DNA of 37,259 nt from Oscillatoriales cyanobacterium Centralia_MAG_596 (GCA_021323955.1 JAJPKC010000321.1:1-37259), one strand, 5' to 3'. Shown: positions 19,128-29,782, counted from the first letter of the stretch. Notes: a model not told the origin generated them from the letters alone. Numbers and translations: made by a program.

Positions 19128-19433
19128 CTATTTAGCTGATGGTTTTGTCTTGACTGTAACCGGACCGTGTACAAGCGTCTGACACGCCAGCCGATAGGTG
19201 TCTGGTTTTTGCTTTAATTTGCGCTTTTCGGTTTCAGTGCGGGGGGAGAGGTTTTCTGTTCCCTCCACGATTTCGACGATACATGTACCACATTGCCCGT
19301 AACCGTTGCAGTTGGTCATTTTGCCGACAAACGTATAGATATCGATCCGGTTTTCGAGGGCTTTAAGTCTCAGGTTTGCGCCATCTGCGACAACGACTTC
19401 CCGGTTTTCCTTCAAAAATTTGATGGTAGTCAT
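19128..19433 (-). CDS. 2Fe-2S ferredoxin
   Basis: 101 aa with cluster-binding [10 protein letters not shown]...C pattern ([20 protein letters not shown]...[15 protein letters not shown]). Confidence 0.9.
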   Translation of the reverse strand: MTTIKFLKENREVVVADGANLRLKALENRIDIYTFVGKMTNCNGYGQCGTCIVEIVEGTENLSPRTETEKRKLKQKPDTYRLACQTLVHGPVTVKTKPSAK

Positions 19434-19861
19434 TTTCAGATTATGTCTTAGGTTAAGTCGCTTTGCTCAGCAGCGCTGCGGTTCTTACTGAGGCACTGAC
19501 TTGCGTTTCGTTGAATTCGTGCATCAGTGCGAGCAAGAGGCTGCTCCAATTGTTTATATATCCAAACATTACGTTGCACAAGTTTACAAAACTCGTCTTA
19601 TTGCTCTAATGCTTTGAGTAATAGTCATTTTGCTTGCAATCAGTACTTGCACTGGTTACACTTCTTTATACACTTTCATTTTGATGAACATAACTTTCAA
19701 GCAGCTAGTTGGGCTTTACCAAGTAGCTTCACATGGGAGCCAGATTGAGGAGTGCAAGGTTGAAGTAGCCAGAGACCTGGTACATTTATCAATGTCCGGC
19801 ACTTTAATAAAATGCTTAGGAAAGCGTTGAACTAGAGCTATTCAAAGGAGGAGCGTAGTCA

Positions 19862-21394
19862 ATGGGACTACCCTGGTACCGAGTACATACTGTCCTCATT
19901 AATGATCCTGGACGGTTAATTGCGACACACCTGATGCACACTGCACTGGTAGCAGGGTGGGCAGGTTCAATGACATTGTACGAGCTGGCGATCTTTGATC
20001 CAAGTGATCCGGTTCTAAATCCGATGTGGCGTCAAGGCATGTTTGTATTGCCCTTTTTGGCTCGCCTCGGCGTGACAGGATCCTGGAGCGGTTGGAGTAT
20101 CACCGGTGAAACTGGTGTTAATCCAGGCTTCTGGTCTTTTGAGGGCGTTGCGGCTGCTCACATCATCCTCTCTGGATTGTTGTTCCTGGCGGCCTGCTGG
20201 CACTGGGTTTATTGGGACCTGGAGCTTTTTAGAGATCCTCGCACGGGCGAACCAGCCCTGGATCTGCCCAAAATGTTTGGTATTCACTTATTCTTATCCG
20301 GGCTGCTCTGCTTCGGATTTGGAGCGTTCCATCTGACAGGATTGTTTGGTCCTGGTTTCTGGGTGTCTGATCCGTATGGATTGACTGGCAGCGTTCAACC
20401 TGTGGCACCTGAATGGGGGCCAGCCGGGTTCAACCCCTTCAACCCAGGAGGTGTTGTCGCGCATCACATTGCAGCCGGAATTGTTGGCATTATTGCTGGT
20501 CTTTTCCACCTGAGTGTGCGCCCACCGGAACGCCTGTATAAGGCTTTGCGGATGGGGAACATTGAGACGGTTTTGTCTAGCAGCATCGCGGCGGTATTCT
20601 TTGCGGCCTTTGTTGTCGCTGGGACGATGTGGTTCGGTAGTGCGACGACGCCGATCGAGTTGTTTGGTCCAACCCGTTATCAATGGGATGGCAGTTACTT
20701 TAAGCAGGAAATTGAGCGTCGTGTCCAGGCGAATGTCGCTGGTGGTGCTAGTCTTTCTGAGGCCTACTCAGCAATTCCTGAAAAGCTTGCCTTCTATGAC
20801 TACGTGGGTAACAGCCCCGCAAAGGGCGGTTTGTTCCGTACCGGGCAAATGAACAAGGGTGATGGGATTGCTCAGACCTGGTTAGGGCATCCAATTTTCA
20901 AGGATGGCGAAGGACGTGAACTTTCAGTTCGTCGTCTGCCCAACTTTTTTGAAAACTTCCCTGTTGTTCTAACAGATAAGGATGGCATTGTCCGAGCCGA
21001 TATTCCATTCCGTAAGGCTGAGTCAAAGTACAGCTTTGAACAGAATGGGGTCACGGTCAGCTTCTATGGCGGTGAACTGAATGGTAAGACGTTCAAAGAT
21101 CCGGCATTGGTGAAGCGCTATGCACGGGCAGCACAGTTGGGAGAGCCGTTTGAGTTCGATCGTGAAACGTTGAATTCTGATGGTGTGTTCCGTACCAGTC
21201 CGAGAGGTTGGTTTACCTTCGGGCACGCTGTATTTGCACTACTGTTCTTCTTTGGGCACATTTGGCACGGTACCCGTACCATCTTTAGGGATGTGTTTGC
21301 TGGTGTTGATCCAGACCTGTCTGAAGAGCAAGTCGAATGGGGCTTCTTCCAGAAGGTGGGTGATAAAACGACTCGTCGTAAGGAAGCTGTCTAA
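19862..21394 (+). CDS. psbB: Photosystem II CP47 chlorophyll apoprotein
   Basis: [70 protein letters not shown]... full-length 510 aa PsbB. Confidence 0.99.
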   Translation: MGLPWYRVHTVLINDPGRLIATHLMHTALVAGWAGSMTLYELAIFDPSDPVLNPMWRQGMFVLPFLARLGVTGSWSGWSITGETGVNPGFWSFEGVAAAHIILSGLLFLAACWHWVYWDLELFRDPRTGEPALDLPKMFGIHLFLSGLLCFGFGAFHLTGLFGPGFWVSDPYGLTGSVQPVAPEWGPAGFNPFNPGGVVAHHIAAGIVGIIAGLFHLSVRPPERLYKALRMGNIETVLSSSIAAVFFAAFVVAGTMWFGSATTPIELFGPTRYQWDGSYFKQEIERRVQANVAGGASLSEAYSAIPEKLAFYDYVGNSPAKGGLFRTGQMNKGDGIAQTWLGHPIFKDGEGRELSVRRLPNFFENFPVVLTDKDGIVRADIPFRKAESKYSFEQNGVTVSFYGGELNGKTFKDPALVKRYARAAQLGEPFEFDRETLNSDGVFRTSPRGWFTFGHAVFALLFFFGHIWHGTRTIFRDVFAGVDPDLSEEQVEWGFFQKVGDKTTRRKEAV

Positions 21395-21534
21395 GCTCCT
21401 TTGCTGAAGTGCTGGAGAGGGGCTGACAATATTCTTCCTGGTCGTTAACGTCGTTAGTGATTGGTAAGAGGTTTGTAGCCCCTCTTATGCTTTGCCAGAT
21501 TCGTTCACATTGAAAACAGAGTCAGGAATTTGCT

Positions 21535-21630
21535 ATGGAAAGCGTTGCTTACATCTTGATCCTCACGTTAGCTATTGGTGTGCTCTTTTTTGCGATCGCC
21601 TTCCGTGAGCCGCCTCGTATTGGTAAGTAG
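21535..21630 (+). CDS. psbT: Photosystem II reaction center protein PsbT
   Basis: [31 protein letters not shown] (31 aa) directly downstream of psbB; below the ORF-track cutoff. Confidence 0.97.
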   Translation: MESVAYILILTLAIGVLFFAIAFREPPRIGK

Positions 21631-22050
21631 GTTGATTAATCCGGTTGATTAATCAGCGATCGCAAGCGAGGCCGACCAGCAAGCGATTTTAGTGATTAAT
21701 TGCTTCATGAATAAGCGGCATTAGAACAGTTGGAGCGCACATTATCTGGTTGAGTTATCGAGTCTTTGCCGCGTGTGAAGACCACGAAACGGTCGGCTCT
21801 ACCAGGTGTCAAAGGGTTTAACCACAGTCTAGAGATAGATGCGTGACCTGCTCCAGCGATCGCCGTTGATTTTGAGAGAACCCTTGTTTACAGTTCTTGA
21901 CATTATGCGACTGCCTGTATTGAAGTGCGGCGGTATTCGTGGAGCAATTTCTTTGGCCAATCGGACGCGAGTCATGTGATTTAAGGGCTCCTGTGCGTCA
22001 CTATCTTTAAATGTCTTGTCAGCAGCAGTCTACGGAGTGTATCTGACCCA

Positions 22051-22617
22051 TTGAGCTTTACCGTCCGTGTTGCCCAACCGAGAGATGTGGCGGACCTCGT
22101 CGATGTTTTGTCCAACAGCTTTCATCCGCGTGTTGGGCCGATGCGCCTGTTGCTGCCGCTTTTGCGGATGGGGGTATATGAGGATTTGCGCTATCGCTTA
22201 CGCTCTTCTCAGTTGTCAGAATATATCTGTCTCGTAGCGATCGCGACCGCTCCCGAAGAAACCGTCAACCACTCAACCTTGGTTGGAACCGTAGAAGTCA
22301 CGCTTCGTTCCAACAGCCCGTTTCAGCTCCGTAGCCTCCCTTACCCCTATCTCTCTAATTTGGCCGTACGTACAGAAGCGCGTCGGCAAGGGGTAGCCCA
22401 GCGATTGCTGACCGCCTGTGAGCGCATGGCTTCAGAGCGAGGGTTTCACGAGCTTTATCTCCATGTCCTTGAAAATAATCACGCTGCGATGCAGCTCTAT
22501 TTCAAGGCTGGCTATGAGTTGCGACAAGCAGACACGTTTTGGTGGTGTTGCCTGTTTAACCAGCCTCGAAAGCTGCTCCTTTATAAGCGTTTGGCTTTTC
22601 CACATCCGAGCAATTGA
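22051..22617 (+). CDS. GNAT family N-acetyltransferase
   Basis: PYLSNLAVRTEARRQGVAQRLLTACERMASERGFHELYLHVLENNHAAMQLYFKAGYEL: acetyl-CoA binding motif A/B of the GNAT fold; TTG start proposed. Confidence 0.87.
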   Translation: MSFTVRVAQPRDVADLVDVLSNSFHPRVGPMRLLLPLLRMGVYEDLRYRLRSSQLSEYICLVAIATAPEETVNHSTLVGTVEVTLRSNSPFQLRSLPYPYLSNLAVRTEARRQGVAQRLLTACERMASERGFHELYLHVLENNHAAMQLYFKAGYELRQADTFWWCCLFNQPRKLLLYKRLAFPHPSN

Positions 22618-22638
22618 CCGTGGCTTGCTGTCGTTCGG

Positions 22639-23658
22639 CTAGACCAGCAAGGGCTTGAACCCGTGCTTGAGCGAAACTTCGCCGATCTGATCCATCTTCT
22701 CGACGGTGATGCGGTTGCGGCCCCAGGAGAAGTTCGTATGCCACTTTTCAAATTCCAGCAGCATTGACTCCGCAAAGCAGGCAAAGAGCTGACGGGCGGG
22801 GATGTCCATATTGACAATTTTCATGATGCGCCAGTCAATATCGAGCGAGTGCTCTACAATGCCGCCGTTGAGAACGTGAACCCCTGGCTGCTGAATCTTC
22901 GTGGCCAGATTTTTGGGATAACCGCCATCAATCAGCAAGCAGGGCTGCTTCAACGTTGCCGAGTCAATCTCAACGCCCTTAGGCATGCTGGCGACCCAAA
23001 CAATGATGTCTGCTTGCGGCAACGCTTCTGGTAGGTCCATAATCTTACCGCGGCCAAGCTCCTCTTGCAGGGCTTGCAGACGCTCCTGGTTACGCGCTAT
23101 GAGTAACAGTTCGGCAATATCGGTGCGGGCGTTAAGCCAGCGGCAGACGGCGCTACCAATGTCACCGGTTGCACCGCAGACAGCAACCGTTGCCGTTGAG
23201 AGATTGATGCCTAACGCCTGTGATGCTTGCTCAACCTGGCGACAAATGATGTAAGCTGTGTGCGTGTTGCCAGTTGTAAATCGCTCAAACTCCAGCATGA
23301 CGTTGCGAACCTGCCGGATTTGTTGCAAGTTGAAGTTTTCAAAGATGATAGACGAGAAACCACCGAGCGCTGTAATGTTGATGCCGTGCTTTTGTGCGTG
23401 CGCCATCGCGTTGATGACTTTTCGAGTTGCAGCTTTAATCCGACGGGCTGCCAGCATTTCGGGAAGAAAGCATGATTCAACATATCTGCCTTCGATCGTT
23501 TGACCCGTAACGCTTGTGACTCGAATGGTATCGACAATTTGAGGCGGCGCACTACACCAAAAATCTAACCCCTGATCGGCGTATTCAGGATAACCCAACT
23601 CTTCAGCAACGGCTTGGGCGTGTTCTAGGCTTGTAAGATGACCAATTAAACCAAACAT
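22639..23658 (-). CDS. aar: Long-chain acyl-[acyl-carrier-protein] reductase
   Basis: [43 protein letters not shown]..., Rossmann motif [18 protein letters not shown]; pairs with ado. Confidence 0.97.
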   Translation of the reverse strand: MFGLIGHLTSLEHAQAVAEELGYPEYADQGLDFWCSAPPQIVDTIRVTSVTGQTIEGRYVESCFLPEMLAARRIKAATRKVINAMAHAQKHGINITALGGFSSIIFENFNLQQIRQVRNVMLEFERFTTGNTHTAYIICRQVEQASQALGINLSTATVAVCGATGDIGSAVCRWLNARTDIAELLLIARNQERLQALQEELGRGKIMDLPEALPQADIIVWVASMPKGVEIDSATLKQPCLLIDGGYPKNLATKIQQPGVHVLNGGIVEHSLDIDWRIMKIVNMDIPARQLFACFAESMLLEFEKWHTNFSWGRNRITVEKMDQIGEVSLKHGFKPLLV

Positions 23659-23983
23659 GGACGACTCTGCAAATTTAGAAATGCTGACGAAAAACGGATG
23701 CTAAGACGAGCAAACTTCAAAGGGCACTGTGAGATAGTGCCCAAAGTTACCAATACACACTCAACTCGGCGAACGATAGTCGGAACTAATGGAACTCATT
23801 GTGTGATTAGTTACCGATTGTATGGGTTGCTGCAGGGGTAGACAGAACATATGCTCCGGACTTTGGTTGAGCGACACGATGCTGGTTTGCCAGACCATGA
23901 GTGTCCGGCACGGTTCCCAAACTGATCGCGCGCTCAAGAGCGCATTGCTGCAGAAATTGACGTTGCCAAGTTGAATCTGAGTG

Positions 23984-24679
23984 TTAGGCGGCTGAAAGCC
24001 CAAGGGCAGACATCCGCATAATTTCGCGGGTGCTAAAGCCAATGTTCTCCAGGGCTTCGCCGTACTGAATCATGAAATCTTCAACCAGGGACTCTTTCTC
24101 CATCCCCAACACTTGCGCGTCAGCTTCCACCTGATTGAGCATTTGCCAAACAAGCGGCAGATTTTGACGATTAGCGGTTTCTAACTCGGCTTTGGATGTC
24201 TCAAAATTGGCTTTCAACCATTCCTCACCAAAGTTGAGGTGGCTGTATTCATCTTTAACGACACCCTCAGTAATTTTGCGAGCAAAGTCATCCGCGACAG
24301 GAATGTAAATGTTGTACGCGGCGATCGCAAAACATTCAATAATGAGTGCCTGAATTAATAAACAGGCCACGATGTTGTTCGCAGCAGCGGCGACTTGAAA
24401 ATTTTCGTGTAGCTTGGAGAAAAACTGACGCGCAAACTCCATGTCGGGAGTTACTTTGAGGTTCCGTCCACAAGCCTCAAAGCCCTTCTTATGGCGATTC
24501 TCCATTTTTGCTAGGCTGAGCAATTGGTCTTTGTGATCGGGAAGTAATTCAGCCAGATGAATATAGTTTTCGTTGGCTTCTTGCTCACCTTCAATTACGA
24601 TCGCATTGATCCGACTGTAGGCATCTTTGTAAGATTCACTGTAGAAATCGATTGCTGGACTAGCCTCAAGCTGCGGCAT
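23984..24679 (-). CDS. ado: Aldehyde-deformylating oxygenase
   Basis: 231 aa; di-iron ligands in [54 protein letters not shown]. Confidence 0.97.
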   Translation of the reverse strand: MPQLEASPAIDFYSESYKDAYSRINAIVIEGEQEANENYIHLAELLPDHKDQLLSLAKMENRHKKGFEACGRNLKVTPDMEFARQFFSKLHENFQVAAAANNIVACLLIQALIIECFAIAAYNIYIPVADDFARKITEGVVKDEYSHLNFGEEWLKANFETSKAELETANRQNLPLVWQMLNQVEADAQVLGMEKESLVEDFMIQYGEALENIGFSTREIMRMSALGLSAA

Positions 24680-24978
24680 AGGTCTATTGTCTCCTCAAGA
24701 ATGCTGCCGATACTCACTCGGCGTTGGGACGATGTAGAAAGAATTTGGTACAACGCAACGAAAGTTAAAAAATCGTGCTTGTATCACTTTAGCTCTTTCC
24801 TGTGGGGGATCGACCAATTCAATGAAGATTCAGTTTTGATTCAGGAGAACGATATACCGAAAGTCCTTGTCACCCTGCTTTCCTCAGTCTGGTGGTAGCG
24901 ATCGACACCAATTAAACTGGAGAACCCGTCGGTATTAGCCGTTATGATTGGCACCGCGATAGTTGTTAATTGCTGCTA

Positions 24979-25830
24979 AAAATGCATTCCGATTTGTCAG
25001 ATCACACCACCTTTGCTTCAAAAACCGGGAGACTAATTGCGTCAATGCGGGCGATGCTGTTGGTTGCCGGTGCTGGTTTGGTGCTGTTGCCATTGGGCAT
25101 TGTGGTGGGGATGTCGTTGTTGCCTGCTGGTACATTGGCCCATCCAGTCTTGTCTACGTGGTCCTGGCAAAACTACCGTCAGGCATGGCTTCAAGGACAT
25201 TTTTTGTTGGCGTTTGCCAATTCTACTCTCGTGGCCTTGGCGGTGACAGGCGGGCAGATGGCAACGGCTGCGCTGGCGGGATATGCATTAGCGCGGCTAA
25301 ACTTTCGCGGCAGACGGGCAATTTTGCTCATTGTGCTGGCAACGCTGGTAATTCCATTTCAAATGCTGGTGATTCCGATTTTTCTGGTGTTGAAGTGGGG
25401 GCATTTGATTAACACGTATGGCGCGTTGATTTTGCCGACGATCGCCAACGGCTTCGGCATTTTTTTGTTGAGACAATATTTTCAAACGATTCCAGTTGAG
25501 CTGGAGGAAGCCGCCGCGATCGATGGTGCAAACCGATGGCAAATTCTCTGGCGCATTATGCTTCCACTGGCACGTCCGGCGTTAGTGACCCTGTTTCTAT
25601 TTACTTTCATCGGCGAGTGGAACGACTTGTTTAAACCCCTGGTGTTTACCACGCGCCCCGAACTGCGTACGGTTCAGTTAGCCCTGGCGGAATTTCAAGA
25701 GCAATTTACCAACAACTGGTCTTTGTTAATGGCAGCCGTTGTAATTGCAACCATTCCAGTCGTGTTGCTCTTTTTGCTCGGTCAACGTCAATTTATTCGT
25801 GGGATCGCCACTACAGGCATCAAGAACTAG
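24979..25830 (+). CDS. Carbohydrate ABC transporter permease (MalG-like)
   Basis: Multiple TM segments plus EAA loop EEAAAIDGANRWQILWRIMLPLARPAL. Start could be TTG 24970 or ATG 24979. Confidence 0.9.
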   Translation, partial: KMHSDLSDHTTFASKTGRLIASMRAMLLVAGAGLVLLPLGIVVGMSLLPAGTLAHPVLSTWSWQNYRQAWLQGHFLLAFANSTLVALAVTGGQMATAALAGYALARLNFRGRRAILLIVLATLVIPFQMLVIPIFLVLKWGHLINTYGALILPTIANGFGIFLLRQYFQTIPVELEEAAAIDGANRWQILWRIMLPLARPALVTLFLFTFIGEWNDLFKPLVFTTRPELRTVQLALAEFQEQFTNNWSLLMAAVVIATIPVVLLFLLGQRQFIRGIATTGIKN

Positions 25831-26722
25831 ACTGGAGCTTGGTTGTCACCCACGATCGCAGCAGTTCATTCACTTGATCGGGGATCTCGTCGTGGGGACA
25901 GTGTCCGGCCCGCAAATAGTATTCCGTGAGCTGGGGATGGTAATGGCGAAACTTTGCTCCCCGTTCTCTGGCATTAATCCAGGGATCGGCTTCGCCCCAA
26001 AGCGTGAGTAATGGACGGGGTAATTGCCCCAGCAAAACGTCTACCTTTTCGCCCTGGGGGGTACGAAACACAGAGGCAAACACCCCAGGTGCGCCGGGAT
26101 CGCAGGACGGCTGATAAATTTCGTCTATAAGCTGATCCGTGACCGCCTGCTGATCGAGATACACCTTTTCCAGCGTTTTGCGAATAACCGATTTTTGGCG
26201 TACGTACTGAAACAGCAGGAAACTTGCCCAATCTTGACGAAATAAAGTCTGAACTACTTTGCCCATGACTTCGCGGACTGGGTCGGGCTTCGTTGTCCCT
26301 TGAATATCAGTGAACGGCCCTGCACTGTTGATGAGTACCAGTCCCGCGGCTGATTCGGGACGTTGCGAGGCGACGCAAAGAGCTGTGTATCCGCCCAATG
26401 AGTTGCCGACGAGCACAACTGGCTGCCCGATGACCTGTGTAATGAACTCGTGGAGCTGATCGCGCCAGAGATTGCCGCTGTACTGCCAGCCTGGTTTTGC
26501 CGATCGCCCAAAGCCCAGCAAGTCGATCGCCCAGACTTCAAAGTCATCACTTAACCCGGCGATCGTTTTGCGCCAGTGGTCTGTAGATGCGCCGAACCCA
26601 TGAATTAGGAGTAGGGGTGGACGTTGCGCTTGCCGTGTCCCGGCTTTGACGTAATAAATCGGTTGCTGTTGCCATTGCCAATATTGACCTGGTTTTGGCA
26701 GCGAAATCGAAGGCGCTTGCAT
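25820..26722 (-). CDS. Alpha/beta fold hydrolase
   Basis: PPLLLIHGFGASTDHWRKTI, nucleophile elbow VLVGNSLGGYTAL, late His in RAGHCPHDEIPDQVNELL. ATG at 26722 preferred; ORF opens at 26743. Confidence 0.9.
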   Translation of the reverse strand: MQAPSISLPKPGQYWQWQQQPIYYVKAGTRQAQRPPLLLIHGFGASTDHWRKTIAGLSDDFEVWAIDLLGFGRSAKPGWQYSGNLWRDQLHEFITQVIGQPVVLVGNSLGGYTALCVASQRPESAAGLVLINSAGPFTDIQGTTKPDPVREVMGKVVQTLFRQDWASFLLFQYVRQKSVIRKTLEKVYLDQQAVTDQLIDEIYQPSCDPGAPGVFASVFRTPQGEKVDVLLGQLPRPLLTLWGEADPWINARERGAKFRHYHPQLTEYYLRAGHCPHDEIPDQVNELLRSWVTTKLQSSS

Positions 26723-26739
26723 AGTTATGAGGAGCCAAA

Positions 26740-27510
26740 TCACCTCTGGTATTTTAACGCGCCCACTTCCTGTTCTTCTGCGGCCATCTCATCCGCGATC
26801 CCATCCTGCACAAGGGAAGGCATCTTGCCGTTCTTCTGGATAAAGTTGTTGACCATTGCAAAAATGGCGTTGACTTTACGGGTACGCCAACTGTCGATGA
26901 CGGCATTCACCTCAACGAGAGACAATCGCCGTTCCAGCGCTTCTCGTAAATAAGCCGCGTGTCTGGTTTCGTCGTTGGCAACGCTCAGAATGCCCTTTTT
27001 GAGATTGATACTGATGGGATCGTCCGGTAATGCATTTGCCATTCGCACAAAGTCCTTGCTGGCATCCAGTTCCAGAATGTAGGTGCTGGCCAAAAACACT
27101 ACCCAGTCGATCGCCTCGGGCTTGAGGTCGGCTTGAGTGTAGCCTTCAAAGTACGCTTCAAAAAACGGGTTGCGTTTACGTGCTTCAGTGTTTGCTGCCG
27201 GTTGGGTTGGTCGGGGAGACGATTTGAAATCAATGACCTGTTTGTTTAATTGCTTGAGTCCATGGGCAAACACTTGACCGTGACGGCGCTCATCGTTCGC
27301 GTGTCGGGTCAGCCTTTCAGCCAGCCAGGTATCGCCTTCTGAGGCTGCGCGATCGCCCAGTGCCTCCAGGTAGGGAACGGAGCCAGACTCTGCCAATTGC
27401 AGGCTTGCCAGGGTGTTGGGGCGAGTCAGCGGATCGCGCATGTTGCGGGCGGTGATATAGGCTGCCGCCCCCGAGCCGGCCAGATGTAACACTTGTGTGA
27501 GAAAGTTCAT
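26740..27510 (-). CDS. Ferritin-like di-iron domain protein
   Basis: Putative metal-ligand helices HANDERRHGQVF and VANDETRHAAYLREALE; helical 256 aa protein. Confidence 0.72.
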   Translation of the reverse strand: MNFLTQVLHLAGSGAAAYITARNMRDPLTRPNTLASLQLAESGSVPYLEALGDRAASEGDTWLAERLTRHANDERRHGQVFAHGLKQLNKQVIDFKSSPRPTQPAANTEARKRNPFFEAYFEGYTQADLKPEAIDWVVFLASTYILELDASKDFVRMANALPDDPISINLKKGILSVANDETRHAAYLREALERRLSLVEVNAVIDSWRTRKVNAIFAMVNNFIQKNGKMPSLVQDGIADEMAAEEQEVGALKYQR

Positions 27511-27658
27511 AACGGTGAGAGAACGGACTTCTAGACGACATCCTAACGTTCTTTGTCAGAATAGATGGTGAACGCAATTCCGTTTTGAGTGGCAGCAGCA
27601 GCAGTCTTGTTGGTAGGCTTAACAGGGGAAATTTCAGGTAACGAAACACCAGTTACTT

Positions 27659-29308
27659 TTGGGGGTTGCGGTGCATTTGTTTAAAACCGTTGCCGGATTA
27701 CGCTGTTATCTCAACCGATACCGCTCCGGTCAACCTCTTCTTGATCGTTCAGATGACATCGTTCCTGTCAGTACTGCCTCTGAAATTGGTCTGGTGCCGA
27801 CGATGGGAGCGCTTCATATAGGGCACCTCAGCTTGATTCAAAGGGCGCGACGTGAGAATAAACTCGTCGTCGTTAGTATCTTCGTGAACCCACTCCAGTT
27901 TGGTCCTACCGAAGATTTTCAGCAGTATCCCCGGACACTGGAGCACGATCGCGCATTGTGTGAAGCCGCAGGGGTCGATGCAATTTTTGCGCCGAGTGCT
28001 GTAGAGATGGGCGTTGCGCGTGGGCAATTGAGTGTAGGGGACCAGACCACAGACGGTTCCCAATCACCAACTCAAGTCATTCCACCGGCAGCAATGATGT
28101 CTGTGCTGTGTGGGCGATCGCGCCTCGGACACTTTCAAGGGGTTGCGACGATTGTGACGAAGTTGCTTAACATTGTGCAGCCCCATCGTGCCTATTTTGG
28201 GCAAAAGGATGCGCAGCAGTTGGCGATTATCCGCCGTTTGGTGCAAGACCTGAATTTGCCCGTGACGATTATTGGTTGTCCGACGGTTCGTGAGTCCAGT
28301 GGGCTGGCGTTTAGCTCTCGCAATCAGTACTTGACCGCAGCGCAAAAAGAACAGGCGATTGCCCTTTACCGAGGGCTAAGTCAGGCAGAACGAATGTTTT
28401 GGAACGGGGAACGGGTAGCTGGGGTATTGTGTGGGGCCGTCTCAGCCGAATTAGAGCGTGAACCAGTGATTGTCCGCGAATATGTTGAGTTAGTTCATCC
28501 ATTGACGTTGGAGCCGTTGGAAATGATTGAGGATGCAGGATTGTTGGCCGTTGCTGCTCGGGTGGGTTCGACACGCCTGATCGATAATTTGCTGTTGCAC
28601 AGCCGCAAGCCAATTGTGGCAATTGACGGCCCCGCTGGCGCTGGAAAATCAACCGTTGCGCGTCAAGTCGCACAGGTACTCGATCTGCTGTATCTCGATA
28701 CAGGGGCAATGTACCGCGCTCTGACGTGGTTGGTCTTGCAGTCTGGTATCGCCATTGATGATGAGCCCAGCATTGCAGAACTTGTGAGCCAGTGTGAAAT
28801 TGCGATTAGCGGCGAACCAACCGCCATTAGCGTTTGCATTGATGGTCAGGACGTGACGCAAGCGATTCGCAGTCTGGAAGTGACCTCGAACGTGTCTGCG
28901 ATCGCGGCACAGCCAACGGTGCGGAATGAGCTTGTGCGACAGCAGCGACGCTACGGCAGGAATGGTGGCATTGTGATCGATGGTCGTGATATTGGCACCT
29001 ATGTTTTTCCCGATGCCGAACTCAAAATATTTCTCACGGCTTCGGTACAGGAGCGTGCTCGTCGTCGCCAGCAAGATCTGAAGCATCAAGGCAAGGAAAC
29101 CATCAGTTTGGATGCGTTAGAGCAAGCGATTTATGAGCGCGATCGCAAAGATAGCACCCGTGCCCTGGCTCCCCTCCGTCAGGCAGAAGACGCGATTGAA
29201 ATCCAAACGGACGCGCTCAGTATTGCTGAAGTGGTCGACCGCGTGATGCAGCTTTACCACGATCGCTGTGCGGTTCTAGCAACCAACGGCCAGCTAATTC
29301 AGGGTTGA
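27659..29308 (+). CDS. panC/cmk: Bifunctional pantoate--beta-alanine ligase / (d)CMP kinase
   Basis: PanC: VPTMGALHIGHLSLIQRAR, SIFVNPLQFGPTEDFQQYPRTLEHD, YFGQKDAQQLAIIRR; CMK: VAIDGPAGAGKSTVARQVAQVLDLLYLDTGAMYRALT...GGIVIDGRDIGTYVFPDAELKIFLTAS. Confidence 0.97.
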   Translation: MGVAVHLFKTVAGLRCYLNRYRSGQPLLDRSDDIVPVSTASEIGLVPTMGALHIGHLSLIQRARRENKLVVVSIFVNPLQFGPTEDFQQYPRTLEHDRALCEAAGVDAIFAPSAVEMGVARGQLSVGDQTTDGSQSPTQVIPPAAMMSVLCGRSRLGHFQGVATIVTKLLNIVQPHRAYFGQKDAQQLAIIRRLVQDLNLPVTIIGCPTVRESSGLAFSSRNQYLTAAQKEQAIALYRGLSQAERMFWNGERVAGVLCGAVSAELEREPVIVREYVELVHPLTLEPLEMIEDAGLLAVAARVGSTRLIDNLLLHSRKPIVAIDGPAGAGKSTVARQVAQVLDLLYLDTGAMYRALTWLVLQSGIAIDDEPSIAELVSQCEIAISGEPTAISVCIDGQDVTQAIRSLEVTSNVSAIAAQPTVRNELVRQQRRYGRNGGIVIDGRDIGTYVFPDAELKIFLTASVQERARRRQQDLKHQGKETISLDALEQAIYERDRKDSTRALAPLRQAEDAIEIQTDALSIAEVVDRVMQLYHDRCAVLATNGQLIQG

Positions 29309-29363
29309 TTGGCAAGTGACGATCGCGGACATGAACCGCGATCGCGCCCGCAGAAGTACTAAA

Positions 29364-29579
29364 CTACAAATCCTCTGGCTTCAGTCCTGTTCGCTTAGCA
29401 ATGCGCGCCAGCATTTTGGGACCAATTTCCTGTCCATCATGAAAGGCAAAAACCACATTTTCCCAACCAGAGCGCGACAGGATTTTGTGCGAGCCGCCTG
29501 CTTTCCGTTCAACGCTCCAACCAATCCGTAACAAAGCCGCTAACACTTGCTTTGCCTTGGTCGATCTCCACTGACTCAT
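29364..29579 (-). CDS. hicA: HicA-type toxin (mRNA interferase)
   Basis: 71 aa; KAKQVLAALLRIGWSVERKAGGSHKILSRSG...VVFAFHDGQEIGPKMLARIAKRTGL: HicA dsRBD-like fold with the GSHKI histidine. Confidence 0.92.
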   Translation of the reverse strand: MSQWRSTKAKQVLAALLRIGWSVERKAGGSHKILSRSGWENVVFAFHDGQEIGPKMLARIAKRTGLKPEDL

Positions 29580-29782
29580 GCTGCCAAAAACGCAACGTGA
29601 TCAAGTTCTGTTGCGTTCTCACCCTGTTCAAGACGATCAGCCAGAACACGAAGTGCTAATGCTTTGACCCGCGCCATAGCGTCTTCACGACTCTGCCCAT
29701 AAGCAAGGACGCCTGGTAAATCTACAACTTCAGCAATCCAGCGTCCATCGTCTTCTTGTTCCAACTCAATTGTTAGATTCAT
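29576..29782 (-). CDS. hicB: HicB-type antitoxin
   Basis: MNLTIELEQEDDGRWIAEVVDLPGVLAYGQSREDAMARVKALALRVLADRLEQGE; overlaps hicA by 4 nt. Confidence 0.92.
   Translation of the reverse strand: MNLTIELEQEDDGRWIAEVVDLPGVLAYGQSREDAMARVKALALRVLADRLEQGENATELDHVAFLAA

Noticed and set aside
23761-24042. 93-aa minus-strand ORF overlapping the 3' end of ado
   Set aside because: Overlaps ado in another frame and lacks recognisable protein features.
27317-27649. 110-aa minus-strand ORF upstream of panC-cmk
   Set aside because: Mostly overlaps the 5' end of the ferritin-like CDS in another frame; Ser/Arg/Leu-rich shadow ORF.
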